The notes: a model not told the origin generated them from the sequence alone. Positions 30,103-37,650 are shown, counted from the first letter of the stretch. The stretch is DNA of 49,972 bases from a virus (IMGVR_UViG_3300034082_001508:1-49972); one strand, 5' to 3'. Numbers and translations are program-made.

Positions 30103-30339
30103 ATGTTAATACATATTCAGACACAGGAATTGGAAAAAGAATTCATAAATCCGGTTAAAAATGGGTTTGTGTCTCATCCGGCGATTGATTACCAAACAAA
30201 TGCCATCCACGCACAATACGAAGGAAAAGATGTGATAATCTTTAACTTCAAAAAGTATGGGTGGTTAAACGATAATAGATTTAACACCTACAACCTATCA
30301 TTAGGACCGGCAGGTATAACAATTGAAATAATATTATGA
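30103..30339 (+). CDS. Unknown small protein (78 aa)
   Basis: MLIHIQTQELEKEFINPVKN...; VIIFNFKKYGWLNDN and LGPAGITIEIIL suggest a small beta fold. Overlaps the next gene by 4 nt. Confidence 0.5.
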   Translation: MLIHIQTQELEKEFINPVKNGFVSHPAIDYQTNAIHAQYEGKDVIIFNFKKYGWLNDNRFNTYNLSLGPAGITIEIIL

Positions 30340-30539
30340 CTATAACACAAATAACGACATCGACTTTTGAATATAATGATGAAAAATATAGTGTATGTAC
30401 CCGAAGATTTATAGATTTTAATGATTTTCAAAATTACTTGGAAAGAAATCGTAAATTAGGTAAAACAAAATTATTCATTCATTCCATATTTACATTACCT
30501 GAACAAACAGAAATTTGGATTAAATACCAACTAATATAA
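30336..30539 (+). CDS. Unknown small protein (67 aa)
   Basis: MTITQITTSTFEYNDEKYSV...; SIFTLPEQTEIWIKYQLI at the end. Beta-rich, no motif. Part of an overlapping small-gene run. Confidence 0.5.
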   Translation: MTITQITTSTFEYNDEKYSVCTRRFIDFNDFQNYLERNRKLGKTKLFIHSIFTLPEQTEIWIKYQLI

Positions 30540-30544
30540 ATATT

Positions 30545-30748
30545 ATGAAAAGTCCATTAACCGGAAAAGAAATGAAATTAATGTCGGAACCATCCACATT
30601 AAATTACAGAGGAAAACAATACAATGTGAATCACCACTTCTACCTATGTGAATTAACAAACGAACAATTCACAACAACAGAGTTAGATGAACAAAATTTA
30701 GACGAATTATATAAACAAGTAGAAAATGAACGAAGCAACAGAATTTGA
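30545..30748 (+). CDS. YgiT/MqsA N-domain-like small protein
   Basis: 67 residues: MKSPLTGKEMKLMSEPSTLN, YNVNHHFYLCELTNEQFTTT, ELDEQNLDELYKQVENE. The layout matches the N-terminal zinc-finger-like domain of Bacteroidota MqsA/HigA-type antitoxins (S/C-P-x-T-G-K-E..., then a second C-E-x-x-x-x-x-F-T-T-T-E-L-D knuckle). The DNA-binding half is missing and most zinc Cys are lost, so it is not expected to act as a complete antitoxin. Confidence 0.5.
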   Translation: MKSPLTGKEMKLMSEPSTLNYRGKQYNVNHHFYLCELTNEQFTTTELDEQNLDELYKQVENERSNRI

Positions 30749-30917
30749 GATGATGAGGTCACTCCATACATTATGGATGAAAGGTTTGATAACTTGGGAC
30801 CAAGTTGAGGAATTATTAGTGGCAAGTATCCAATTAGAACTAACATTCTTAAATAAGGATGAATTTACGGCAGAAACATTAGATGGAAAAACAAAATATA
30901 GACTCGGAGAACAATAA
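30726..30917 (+). CDS. Unknown small protein (63 aa)
   Basis: MNEATEFEMMRSLHTLWMKG...; two helices (WDQVEELLVASIQLELTFL). Overlaps both neighbours by 23-35 nt. It may partner the preceding MqsA-like protein, but this rests on position only. Confidence 0.45.
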   Translation: MNEATEFEMMRSLHTLWMKGLITWDQVEELLVASIQLELTFLNKDEFTAETLDGKTKYRLGEQ

Positions 30918-31239
30918 TTACTTTAAGAAAAATAAAGTAAAAATTAATAAAATTGTTAAGGAATATAAGAGTGCAACACCAAAAGAAATTTGGGTGGGTG
31001 TAAGAGATAATTTTACCTTTGGGTTCTTAGGTGCTACCTTAGTTGTTTTCATCTCTACACGTACCGATATTGCGGTATTCTTAGATTATTTAGTATATTA
31101 TTTCTTTATGGGTAAGATTGTTAATAGAACAAAATATGTGACTGATTTGGGTAAATTAATTGTGTTTCCATTACCATCTGCTTTAGGAGCGTTCACCGGA
31201 TACAAATTAAGTTATATTTTATTACACTTTATTAAATAA
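30883..31239 (+). CDS. Membrane protein (118 aa)
   Basis: A charged 45-residue cytoplasmic start (MEKQNIDSENNNYFKKNKVK), then hydrophobic segments FGFLGATLVVFIST, IAVFLDYLVYYFFMG and LIVFPLPSALGAFTGYKLSY. Two or three membrane passes. Last gene of the 22513 run, followed by a terminator. Confidence 0.6.
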   Translation: MEKQNIDSENNNYFKKNKVKINKIVKEYKSATPKEIWVGVRDNFTFGFLGATLVVFISTRTDIAVFLDYLVYYFFMGKIVNRTKYVTDLGKLIVFPLPSALGAFTGYKLSYILLHFIK

Positions 31240-31240
31240 A

Positions 31241-31264
31241 AAAACCGACATATGTCGGTTTTGT
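31241..31264. terminator. Bidirectional terminator
   Basis: AAAACCGACA-TA-TGTCGGTTTT between convergent genes ending at 31239 (+) and 31269 (-). Confidence 0.85.
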
Positions 31265-31268
31265 TGTT

Positions 31269-31871
31269 TTAAGCGATTTCTGATTTATTGATTGGGTGTG
31301 GTTTTGGGGAATGACCGGAAACATATCCTTGAGTTACTTTACGTAATAAATCTTTAGTACCCCATTTTGAATTTATAACTGCATCGGATAATTGAGATAA
31401 ACCTACATCATTTTTTAGTCCATCGATAATATTATAATATCCGTATTTATCTCTACCATTTTTAAGAGTTTTACAGGTTGCTTCAATACCTTCTTCCGGA
31501 GTTGAATAATTTTTAACACCTACGGAAGTATTACTAATATTTGTTGCTCCAGGCATTTTCATAGTAGTATTGAATGGGTTGTTTTTTGCTTTACCACCTT
31601 CAGCTTGTCTCCAAGCGTACATAAATAACATATTATTTTTAGTTGGTTCAGCACCTAAACATTTTAAAACTGATTTATAAAAATCGTCATCAGTTGTTGT
31701 TATGTTATTTGAAGTGTTATCGTCATCATCATTAAACTTGCCTGTTTTTAACATATTGGATATTTTATCGGTTAATCCTTTAAAAATATCATCGGCCCCC
31801 TGTTCATTAATATTATATAATAATTTAATGTGGTTTTTATCTTCTTCTGTTATTAAAATTTTCTTAGACAT
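31269..31871 (-). CDS. Lysozyme-like wall hydrolase with LITE leader
   Basis: 200 residues. The leader MSKKILITEEDKNHIKLLYN ends INE-QGAD, the (I/L)-x-E-Q site type. The core FMYAWRQAEGGKAKNNPFNT, SVGVKNYSTPEEGIEATCKT and YYNIIDGLKNDVGLSQLS matches the phage lysozyme-like (glycosidase) pattern with the catalytic Glu in AEGG. An acidic linker separates the two parts. A virion-packaged peptidoglycan hydrolase for entry is a good hypothesis; it is distinct from the GH19 endolysin at 37728. Confidence 0.65.
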   Translation of the reverse strand: MSKKILITEEDKNHIKLLYNINEQGADDIFKGLTDKISNMLKTGKFNDDDDNTSNNITTTDDDFYKSVLKCLGAEPTKNNMLFMYAWRQAEGGKAKNNPFNTTMKMPGATNISNTSVGVKNYSTPEEGIEATCKTLKNGRDKYGYYNIIDGLKNDVGLSQLSDAVINSKWGTKDLLRKVTQGYVSGHSPKPHPINKSEIA

Positions 31872-31910
31872 ATAAAATTTAGTTTATTATAAATACTAAC
31901 AAATTTTAAT

Positions 31911-31918
31911 ATATTTAT
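31911..31918 (+). promoter_or_regulatory. ATATTTAT box 4 nt before ATG
   Basis: ATATTTAT-AAAT-ATG(31923), between divergent genes. Confidence 0.55.
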
Positions 31919-31922
31919 AAAT

Positions 31923-32312
31923 ATGAAAGTAATAGTTAAACATATTGATTCTGATGTTCCAAAAGAGAATTATAAATTCTTTAATGACTTCATCAAATAC
32001 TTACAAAAACTGTATCCATTAAAAAATGATATAACGATTAAGTTTGTTGGTGAAAGAGTTGGTAATATGACAACAGGTCAAAGAAATGATAAAGATGAGT
32101 TATTAATTTTATCTAAGGGTAGAATGAATAGGGACATTTTAAGAACACTTGCCCACGAATGGGTTCACGAATATCAAAGAACAATTTTAAAACGTAATCA
32201 AGGTCCTGATATTGGTGGTAAGAATGAAGATGAAGCGAATTCTGAATCCGGAGCAATTATTAAAAAATATGAAAAGAAATATCCAAAAGACGAAAAAAAG
32301 ATGTATAAATAA
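31923..32312 (+). CDS. Small HEWVH metallopeptidase-like protein
   Basis: 129 residues. Zinc motif TLAHEWVHEYQRTIL with H78, E79 and H82; a downstream EDEANSESGAI supplies a plausible third ligand Glu, giving a minimal gluzincin. The N-terminus (MKVIVKHIDSD) lacks the I-x-E leader, although the gene has the same 4-nt ATATTTAT box. Substrate unknown. Confidence 0.65.
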   Translation: MKVIVKHIDSDVPKENYKFFNDFIKYLQKLYPLKNDITIKFVGERVGNMTTGQRNDKDELLILSKGRMNRDILRTLAHEWVHEYQRTILKRNQGPDIGGKNEDEANSESGAIIKKYEKKYPKDEKKMYK

Positions 32313-32340
32313 AAAAAGGGACAATTAAGTCCCTTTTTAA
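32313..32340. terminator. Bidirectional terminator
   Basis: AAAAGGGAC / GTCCCTTTT stem between convergent genes ending at 32312 (+) and 32341 (-). Confidence 0.85.
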
Positions 32341-32769
32341 TTATTCAGAAATTTCAATAACTTCTAAATCAAATATAAGATTTTTACCGGCTAACGGATG
32401 ATTTGCGTCTAATGTGACAGTTTCATCATTCACGGCAACGACTTGAACATTAACGGGCCCTTGAGGTCCCATACCTTGTAAAGATTCACCAACTTGAATT
32501 CCTTCAGGAACATTAGTTTTTGGAACTTCATTGATAAATTCAGGTTTTGGCTCACCGTAAGCGTCTTCCACAGAAATCTCAACAGTTTTTTTATCACCTT
32601 CAGACATATCAATTAATCCTGATTCAAATCCTTTAATAAGTTGTCCTAAACCTAGTTCAACTTCTAATGGTTCTCTACCTTCAGCGATTGATGTATCAAA
32701 AATTGTTCCGTCTTCTAATCTACCTGTGTAATGTACTTTTACTTTACTTGTTGTTTCTACTTTTTTCAT
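32341..32769 (-). CDS. FKBP-type peptidyl-prolyl isomerase, SlyD-like
   Basis: 142 residues. FKBP landmarks: VKVHYTGRLEDGTIFDTS, PLEVELGLGQLIKGFE, VEISVEDAYGEP, the insert-in-flap chaperone domain (EFINEVPKTNVPEGIQVGES...LDANHPLAGK) and FDLEVIEI. The metal-binding His-rich tail of SlyD is absent. It catalyses proline isomerisation and helps folding; unusual in a phage. It fits functionally with the phage DnaK at 42400. Confidence 0.92.
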   Translation of the reverse strand: MKKVETTSKVKVHYTGRLEDGTIFDTSIAEGREPLEVELGLGQLIKGFESGLIDMSEGDKKTVEISVEDAYGEPKPEFINEVPKTNVPEGIQVGESLQGMGPQGPVNVQVVAVNDETVTLDANHPLAGKNLIFDLEVIEISE

Positions 32770-32889
32770 AAAATTAAATGTTTTAGATAATTATAAGATT
32801 AATAAAAATAAAAATCAAACCATATTGATTAAAAAACAAAATATTACTATAATTATTAGTAATTAACCCCCTAAAACTTTTATATTATT

Positions 32890-33084
32890 ATGTCAAACGA
32901 AGAACACGTTGAGGAAATGTACTATTTCGCACATATTTCAGGAGTATTCAGAGAATTCTCAAATGAAGTAACTAAAATTAGAAATAATGACCCAAAAATT
33001 AATTTTTCTACGGTCGTCCAGGAAGTGTTTGAAAGTTTTACGACAGAAGGTTTAATTCAATCTGATTTACATTTATTTATTTAA
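32890..33084 (+). CDS. Unknown small protein (64 aa)
   Basis: MSNEEHVEEMYYFAHISGVF...; helical, acidic, ends GLIQSDLHLFI. Convergent and overlapping 8 nt with the minus-strand gene at 33077; an inverted repeat TTAACAT/ATGTTAA (33081-33108) spans their junction. Confidence 0.5.
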   Translation: MSNEEHVEEMYYFAHISGVFREFSNEVTKIRNNDPKINFSTVVQEVFESFTTEGLIQSDLHLFI

Positions 33085-33346
33085 CATCGATTGAGTGACT
33101 TATGTTAATATTTTCTCTAAGTCCCGTATATTTCCAACTCTCCATCACTAAAAGAATTAATCCATCAGGGAAAAAATCTTCACATAATTCAGGGTCGGTT
33201 GTAAGTAATTTACAATCGATTGTGAAACATTTATTATTGGTTGAGTATTTGATAAAATTAATAACAACTTGGCTACCTTCACCAAATAAGGTTTCCATCT
33301 CATCTTTTCGTAAATTGTTTATGTAAAATTGAACTGACCTTTTCAT
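33077..33346 (-). CDS. Unknown small protein (89 aa)
   Basis: Start ATG 33346 (MKRSVQFYINNLRKDEMETL); the longer upstream reading is A/T-rich non-coding sequence. Beta-rich middle (VVINFIKYSTNNKCFTIDCK), ends INISHSIDVK. Function unknown. Confidence 0.5.
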   Translation of the reverse strand: MKRSVQFYINNLRKDEMETLFGEGSQVVINFIKYSTNNKCFTIDCKLLTTDPELCEDFFPDGLILLVMESWKYTGLRENINISHSIDVK

Positions 33347-33432
33347 ATTGTTAAATATAAGATTAAATAATGGTAATTTCAATTGAAAATTTGATTTAAC
33401 CAAATTAATGATTTATTCTTAAAGAAAAAACT

Positions 33433-33693
33433 ATGTATTTAAATGTAATTTTAACAATTTTCGTGATTGTCCAAGTGGTGACAATAGTATTAATTTATAA
33501 ATGGTGGAAAAAATATGGAAGAAAACTTTTCACATCATTTACTGAAATAAAAAAAAGTTTTCCATCTCAAATGATGAATTCTGTTAGTAAAGATGGTATT
33601 AAAAACCCTAATTTATTCGCAAATATCCCGGACATGAGTGAAATGATGAAACAATTAGAGTCTATGACTAAAAATATGGGTAAATTCAAATAA
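33433..33693 (+). CDS. Single-pass membrane protein (86 aa)
   Basis: MYLNVILTIFVIVQVVTIVL is an N-terminal membrane helix, followed by WWKKYGRK and a soluble amphipathic tail with Met-rich helices (MSEMMKQLESMTKNM). N-out/C-in topology by the positive-inside rule. The stop overlaps the next ATG by 1 nt. Confidence 0.6.
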   Translation: MYLNVILTIFVIVQVVTIVLIYKWWKKYGRKLFTSFTEIKKSFPSQMMNSVSKDGIKNPNLFANIPDMSEMMKQLESMTKNMGKFK

Positions 33694-33905
33694 TGGACGT
33701 ATATCAAATTCACCAGGAGTTCAATTGGGTTAATAAGGTCTTATTTTCATCCCAAACTGATAAACATATAGAATGTTGTATTAATTTATTCAATAATTTT
33801 ATGAATAAATGGAGTTTTGAGATGACTCAAGATTTAAAAATAAATTTTAATCGAGATTTTAATGAAAATTATTTGTCTCATAAAGAAAAATTACTATCTT
33901 TGTAA
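33693..33905 (+). CDS. Unknown small protein (70 aa)
   Basis: MDVYQIHQEFNWVNKVLFSS..., helical and aromatic. Its 3' end contains the promoter of the next gene. Function unknown. Confidence 0.5.
   Translation: MDVYQIHQEFNWVNKVLFSSQTDKHIECCINLFNNFMNKWSFEMTQDLKINFNRDFNENYLSHKEKLLSL
33872..33902 (+). promoter_or_regulatory. Bacteroidota-type promoter
   Basis: TTTG at 33872-33875, 19-nt spacer, TATCTTTG at 33895-33902. It lies in the end of the previous gene and places the next start at 33919. Confidence 0.75.
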
Positions 33906-33918
33906 AAAAATATTAGAA

Positions 33919-34566
33919 ATGGAACCAGAAAAAGACATATTCGACGAATGGGCGGAAAAATCTGAAAAAAAATCGTGGATTGTACGAAAAATACAGTTTA
34001 TTCCGTTGTGGTGGAATCACGATGGTAGATATTACCACAAATACATCAAACAAGGTGTGAAGAACCTAATTTATTGGTTCCCAATTATATGGAAAGACCG
34101 AAATTGGGATAGTCATTATATCTTTGAGATTATGAAACATAAATTATCAGGACAAGCTGAATATATTGGTCGTAGAGACTTACATACTCGAGCTCAAGAA
34201 GATGTAAAAAGAATGAAATTGTGCGTAAAATTGATGGGGTTAGTTCAAGATGAATTTTATTCAGGCGAATACACTGACTATCATAATACAAAACATTGGT
34301 TTGAACCCGTACCGGGAAAAGAAGGGTATAGTTCTTGGGAATCACGATTATTAGAAGAAAACTTCGATGACTACTTTAAAAAATATCCACGAATTTATAA
34401 AAGAGTCTTAAATGGTGAAGGTATTTTTTCATTAGAAGACCACGATAACGTCAGTACCGATAAAAAACAAAGAATTGCTATGAATATCGGACATATTAAC
34501 CACGATAGAGCTCGAAAATTGTTATTCAATATTATGAGTGATAATATTGAAAAATGGTGGGATTGA
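33919..34566 (+). CDS. Conserved phage protein of unknown function (215 aa)
   Basis: Start ATG 33919 (MEPEKDIFDEWAEKSEKKSW). It has features I associate with a widespread Bacteroidota-phage family: IIWKDRNWDSHYIFEIMKHK, RRDLHTRAQEDVKRMKLCVK, FKKYPRIYKRVLNGEGIF and INHDRARKLLFNIMSDNIEK-WWD. The many conserved His/Asp/Arg suggest an enzyme or nucleic-acid-binding role, but none is established. Driven by its own promoter. Confidence 0.65.
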   Translation: MEPEKDIFDEWAEKSEKKSWIVRKIQFIPLWWNHDGRYYHKYIKQGVKNLIYWFPIIWKDRNWDSHYIFEIMKHKLSGQAEYIGRRDLHTRAQEDVKRMKLCVKLMGLVQDEFYSGEYTDYHNTKHWFEPVPGKEGYSSWESRLLEENFDDYFKKYPRIYKRVLNGEGIFSLEDHDNVSTDKKQRIAMNIGHINHDRARKLLFNIMSDNIEKWWD

Positions 34567-34634
34567 GCGAAAACACAAAAGGACATTCAACAAGACACAA
34601 GGCTAAAGAATGGCCACTAACAAATAAAGAAAAT

Positions 34635-34871
34635 ATGAAAAATTATGTGGTAGGGATTTTAAGTTTGTTTGAAAACGACTTACAATTATTTAAAGTTGAA
34701 GCTGAAGACAAATATGAAGCTTTGAAAAAAGGAATGGTAGATTATACTTCGGAAGAGTATAAACAAGATGAAATTGAATTTCAAAATGGTGACGTATGTC
34801 CCCCAAATTTTAAATCATTAACTGATTACTATTCCGTAGGAGAATTAATGACAAATGTTATAGAAATCTAA
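34635..34871 (+). CDS. Unknown small protein (78 aa)
   Basis: MKNYVVGILSLFENDLQLFK, VEAEDKYEALKKGMVDYTSE...; a strand-helix protein ending MTNVIEI. ATG 34635 sits in an A-rich context. A 5' extension to 34554 (27 more residues, overlapping the previous gene by 13 nt) cannot be excluded. Confidence 0.5.
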   Translation: MKNYVVGILSLFENDLQLFKVEAEDKYEALKKGMVDYTSEEYKQDEIEFQNGDVCPPNFKSLTDYYSVGELMTNVIEI

Positions 34872-34881
34872 GATTTTTTAT

Positions 34882-34889
34882 TATCTTTG
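34882..34889 (+). promoter_or_regulatory. TATCTTTG box
   Basis: Clear -7 box 17 nt before ATG 34907; the -33 TTG is not evident. Confidence 0.5.
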
Positions 34890-34906
34890 TAAAAAAAATA
34901 GAAATT

Positions 34907-35599
34907 ATGAAAGTGACTTTTTTATCTGATACGCACAATAAACACAAACAAGTGACGGCCGATTTACCGGGAGGTGATTTGTTAGTTCATAGTGGAGACA
35001 TTTCTTCTATGGGTTACGAACACGAAATCAGAGAGTTCTGTAAGTGGTTTAACAACATAGAAGGTTACACTCACAAGGTATTTATTGCTGGAAATCACGA
35101 TTGGGGTTTTCAAGACAACGTTGATAAGGTAAAAGAAATATTAGATTTCTACTCCGGAATCACATATCTTCAGGATAGTGAATTGGTAATCAAAGTTGGT
35201 GATGAGAGAGAAGTAAAAATCTATGGTAGCCCTTGGCAACCTTGGTTTTACGATTGGGCATTTAATTTACCTAAAAATGGTTTTGGGTTAGCTAGTAAAT
35301 GGGAAGGAATCCCTGATGATACCGACATCTTACTTACCCACGGACCAGCATTTGGAATATTAGATACTGTTGATGGTAGAAGACACGACAACTTAGGTTG
35401 TGAGTTATTAGTTGAAAGATTAGAGAGATTGAATGTTAAACTTCATAATGTTGGTCACATCCATACCGGATATGGTTACGTTAGAAAAGGAGATACCCAC
35501 CACTTTAATTCTGCGGTGTTAGATGAGAGATACATCTACACTCAAAAACCAATGACTATTGATTGGAATCCGGAAACAAACGAAGTTGAGTTTGTGTAA
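34907..35599 (+). CDS. Calcineurin-like metallophosphoesterase
   Basis: 230 residues. All five motif blocks are present: FLSDTHNKH (D-x-H), LVHSGDISS (GD), FIAGNHDWG (GNHD), LLTHGPAFG (H) and NVGHIHTGYGY (GHxH). A dinuclear metal phosphoesterase; close families hydrolyse cyclic phosphates or phosphodiesters, consistent with an RNA-repair or nucleotide-signal role. No signal peptide, so cytoplasmic. Confidence 0.88.
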   Translation: MKVTFLSDTHNKHKQVTADLPGGDLLVHSGDISSMGYEHEIREFCKWFNNIEGYTHKVFIAGNHDWGFQDNVDKVKEILDFYSGITYLQDSELVIKVGDEREVKIYGSPWQPWFYDWAFNLPKNGFGLASKWEGIPDDTDILLTHGPAFGILDTVDGRRHDNLGCELLVERLERLNVKLHNVGHIHTGYGYVRKGDTHHFNSAVLDERYIYTQKPMTIDWNPETNEVEFV

Positions 35600-35602
35600 T
35601 AA

Positions 35603-35632
35603 TAAAACCCCTACTGAAGAGTGGGGGTTTTA
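35603..35632. terminator. Bidirectional terminator
   Basis: AAAACCCC-TAC / GTGGGGGTTTT stem between convergent genes ending at 35599 (+) and 35630 (-). Confidence 0.8.
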
Positions 35633-35938
35633 TTTTGTTTTAATTGATATTGTGTTACCAGTGACGTATTCTATTGTATATTCGTCCGGTGTTAAATAAT
35701 ACGTTTTATAATAGTATTCTTGAATTAATTCTTTTAATTTTTCATCCATTTCATACCCATCATCAAATTTATGTCTTTGGTATTTTTGTATTAAATCATA
35801 AAATTCATCACTAACACATCTTGTTCTTTGTTTCCATTGGCCAACAATTCGTTTATAAACGTGAAATGTTACTTGAGTTGGACAGGTTTCGTATCTACCA
35901 ATTTTTTCATATTGGTCTTCAGTAATAATTATTTTCAT
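35630..35938 (-). CDS. Unknown protein with MKIIITE leader
   Basis: 102 residues, MKIIITEDQYEKIGRYETC. The body is basic and aromatic with a Tyr-rich C-terminus (LIQEYYYKTYYLTPDEYTIE). It directly follows the gene at 35940 with a 1-nt gap. Leader class again suggests virion targeting. Confidence 0.55.
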   Translation of the reverse strand: MKIIITEDQYEKIGRYETCPTQVTFHVYKRIVGQWKQRTRCVSDEFYDLIQKYQRHKFDDGYEMDEKLKELIQEYYYKTYYLTPDEYTIEYVTGNTISIKTK

Positions 35939-35939
35939 A

Positions 35940-36176
35940 TTACAAATTTTGCCAAACCACTTGTGGTATTTTAGTCCATACTTCGTCAGAACCTTCTTTT
36001 TTTAAGTGCGGTAATGTTTTGATATATTTATGAATAAATTTTGGACCTCTTTCAATTCTTTTAATCATAGATTCCCGTCTATATAATTGGTCAGGTTTAT
36101 AATGGTCTTGTTCAGAAATAACTCTTCTAATAATGTTGGTTAAATCTGATTCGGTTAATCTTACTATTTTTTTCAT
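35940..36176 (-). CDS. Small protein with MKKIVRLTESDL leader
   Basis: 78 residues. MKKIVRLTESDLTNIIRRV is followed by ISE-QDH, the same two-site leader as the product at 10266. Short basic mature part (YRRESMIKRIERGPKFIHKY). Expressed from a 4-nt ATATTTAT box. Confidence 0.6.
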   Translation of the reverse strand: MKKIVRLTESDLTNIIRRVISEQDHYKPDQLYRRESMIKRIERGPKFIHKYIKTLPHLKKEGSDEVWTKIPQVVWQNL

Positions 36177-36180
36177 AATG

Positions 36181-36188
36181 ATAAATAT
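36181..36188 (-). promoter_or_regulatory. ATATTTAT box 4 nt before ATG (minus strand)
   Basis: On the minus strand ATATTTAT-CATT-ATG(36176), the only minus-strand example of the exact arrangement. Confidence 0.6.
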
Positions 36189-36200
36189 TAACTAAAATAA

Positions 36201-36231
36201 AAAACCCCACATTTACGGTGGGGGTTTTTAT
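36201..36231 (-). terminator. Rho-independent terminator
   Basis: AACCCCAC / GTGGGGGTT stem with flanking A/T runs. It ends the minus-strand gene at 36231. Confidence 0.75.
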
Positions 36232-36419
36232 TATCCATTCATAATCTGTTGTAATTGACCCATAATTCTTTGTTGTTGTTCTAAAAGTTTGTTTATTTTA
36301 GATTGTTGTTCTTGGTTTAGGTCAATATTCTCCCCTTTAATTGAGGCGATTTCATTAGCAATTCTATCGAAACCATACGTTAGATTGTTGTACTGTTGGG
36401 CTTTTTGTTCTTCGTTCAT
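36231..36419 (-). CDS. Small coiled-coil protein (62 aa)
   Basis: MNEEQKAQQYNNLTYGFDRI...; residues 20-60 form a Gln/Lys/Leu-rich heptad helix (INKLLEQQQRIMGQLQQIM), a likely oligomerising coiled coil. CTATTTAT lies 9 nt before ATG. Function unknown. Confidence 0.55.
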   Translation of the reverse strand: MNEEQKAQQYNNLTYGFDRIANEIASIKGENIDLNQEQQSKINKLLEQQQRIMGQLQQIMNG

Positions 36420-36481
36420 ATTTTAATTATAAATAGATTAATAAAAAAGTAAAACATATTGACTTTTTATCTCAATATAGT

Positions 36482-36489
36482 ATATTTAT
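36482..36489 (+). promoter_or_regulatory. ATATTTAT box of a mini-unit
   Basis: ATATTTAT with a 5-nt gap to ATG 36495, followed within 60 nt by a terminator. Confidence 0.5.
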
Positions 36490-36494
36490 TACCA

Positions 36495-36545
36495 ATGAAC
36501 CGATATGAATTATACACGCCGAACAATTATATTACTGAAAAGTAA
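36495..36545 (+). CDS. Mini-gene for a 16-residue peptide
   Basis: MNRYELYTPNNYITEK and TAA, with box 5 nt upstream and terminator overlapping the stop. The end YITEK resembles the I-x-E leader signature. Either a free peptide, or a small transcript with incidental coding. Confidence 0.4.
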   Translation: MNRYELYTPNNYITEK

Positions 36546-36575
36546 GTCCCTATTTTATTTTAGGGACTTTTTTTT
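36544..36575 (+). terminator. Rho-independent terminator
   Basis: AAGTCCCTA / TAGGGACTT perfect stem and eight T residues. Confidence 0.85.
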
Positions 36576-36612
36576 GCCCATATGTTAAAAATTAAAATTA
36601 AATATAAAAACC

Positions 36613-37443
36613 ATGAAAAACACAAAAACTTACCACGAGTTGGTACAAAAATTAAGAACGTTCTTCGTAAATAAGAACTTTATTGAGGTTCCGACCCAAT
36701 CAAGATTATCTATTTTAGCTGCTTGTGAAAACCCACACTCAGTAAAAACCTTTGAATATGGGGGTGAAATTTGGCCATTACCACAAACCGGGCAAATGTG
36801 GTTAGAATTGGAATTATTGAAGAATCCTGAATGGGATGGAGTGTTCTGTATTTCAACATCATATAGAGAAGAGAAAAATCCAATCCCGGGTCGTCACGAA
36901 TTAATCTTTCCCATGTTTGAATTTGAATCAAAGGGCGGTATGCTTCATTTACTCGTATTAGAACGTGAATTATTACAATATTTAGGTTTCTCAGAACCAG
37001 TTCCCGTAGATTACGAACAAGTTTGTAAAGAATATGGAGATGTTTCTATTTTAGAAGATGAACACGAATCGAGAATGTGGAAAGAAAAAAGTGAGGTTAT
37101 ATCATTACAAAACTTTCCAATTAGAACAAACCCATTTTGGAATATGAAACACGATTCAGATAACATCTTCAATAAGGTTGACGTAATCCTTTTTGGTCAA
37201 GAAACTATTGGTTCTGCTGAAAGAAGTTGTGATGTTGAAAAGATGCGAGAGATGTTCTATACAATTGAAGGTGGTGGTTACTCTCAGAAATTATTTGAAT
37301 TATTTGGAAAAGATAGAGTTGAGAAAGAATTAAAAGAATTCTTATCTTTGGACTTTTTCCCAAGATTCGGAGCCGGAATTGGTTTAACAAGATTGGCAAG
37401 AGCTTATGAATTAAATCAAAAAGTTTTGGAAGTTATAGAATAA
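36613..37443 (+). CDS. Stand-alone class II aminoacyl-tRNA synthetase-like catalytic core (AspRS/AsnRS type)
   Basis: 276 residues. Motif 1: FFVNKNFIEVPTQS. Motif 2: FCISTSYREEKNPIPGRHEL with FPMFEFE, where the Arg-Glu pair and RHE fit ATP binding. Motif 3: FGAGIGLTRLARAYE. The N-terminal OB-fold anticodon domain of AspRS/AsnRS is absent, as in asparagine-synthetase-like paralogs. It probably activates an amino acid by adenylation and transfers it to an unknown acceptor (amide synthesis, peptide or RNA). Confidence 0.8.
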   Translation: MKNTKTYHELVQKLRTFFVNKNFIEVPTQSRLSILAACENPHSVKTFEYGGEIWPLPQTGQMWLELELLKNPEWDGVFCISTSYREEKNPIPGRHELIFPMFEFESKGGMLHLLVLERELLQYLGFSEPVPVDYEQVCKEYGDVSILEDEHESRMWKEKSEVISLQNFPIRTNPFWNMKHDSDNIFNKVDVILFGQETIGSAERSCDVEKMREMFYTIEGGGYSQKLFELFGKDRVEKELKEFLSLDFFPRFGAGIGLTRLARAYELNQKVLEVIE

Positions 37444-37456
37444 TTTATTACCTTTG
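37425..37456 (+). promoter_or_regulatory. Promoter with 4-nt gap to ATG
   Basis: TTTG at 37425-37428 in the end of the synthetase-like gene, 20-nt spacer, TACCTTTG at 37449-37456, then TCCT and ATG 37461. Confidence 0.7.
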
Positions 37457-37460
37457 TCCT

Positions 37461-37643
37461 ATGAGTAAAGTGGTAAAAGAATTAGGAAAAAAGTGGGAAC
37501 AGATTTATGATGACCCCGATGAAACAGTTATTTGGAGATATGATACTTCAAAAAGTAAATTTGGACCTTATGAGGTCGAAATAAAATACAAACGACCAGT
37601 GGTTAGAACCAAGAAAGTCACAAGAAAGGTTACTGTAAAGTAA
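37461..37643 (+). CDS. Small basic protein (60 aa)
   Basis: MSKVVKELGKKWEQIYDDPD..., ending VVRTKKVTRKVTVK, whose codons form part of the terminator. Beta-rich, strongly basic C-terminus. Monocistronic. Function unknown. Confidence 0.55.
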   Translation: MSKVVKELGKKWEQIYDDPDETVIWRYDTSKSKFGPYEVEIKYKRPVVRTKKVTRKVTVK

Positions 37644-37650
37644 CCTTTTT
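37626..37650 (+). terminator. Terminator overlapping a coding end
   Basis: AAGGTTACT-GTAA-AGTAACCTT then TTT. Confidence 0.8.

Noticed and set aside
30545-30917. Toxin-antitoxin pair
   Set aside because: The first protein resembles only an MqsA/YgiT N-domain and lacks DNA-binding and most zinc residues; the second has no toxin motif.
31923-32312. Member of the leader-signature class
   Set aside because: The gene has the 4-nt box, but its N-terminus MKVIVKHIDSD has no (I/L)-x-E site.
33081-33108. Regulatory palindrome TTAACAT/ATGTTAA
   Set aside because: It lies at the overlapping ends of two convergent genes and lacks a T-run or promoter; probably incidental.
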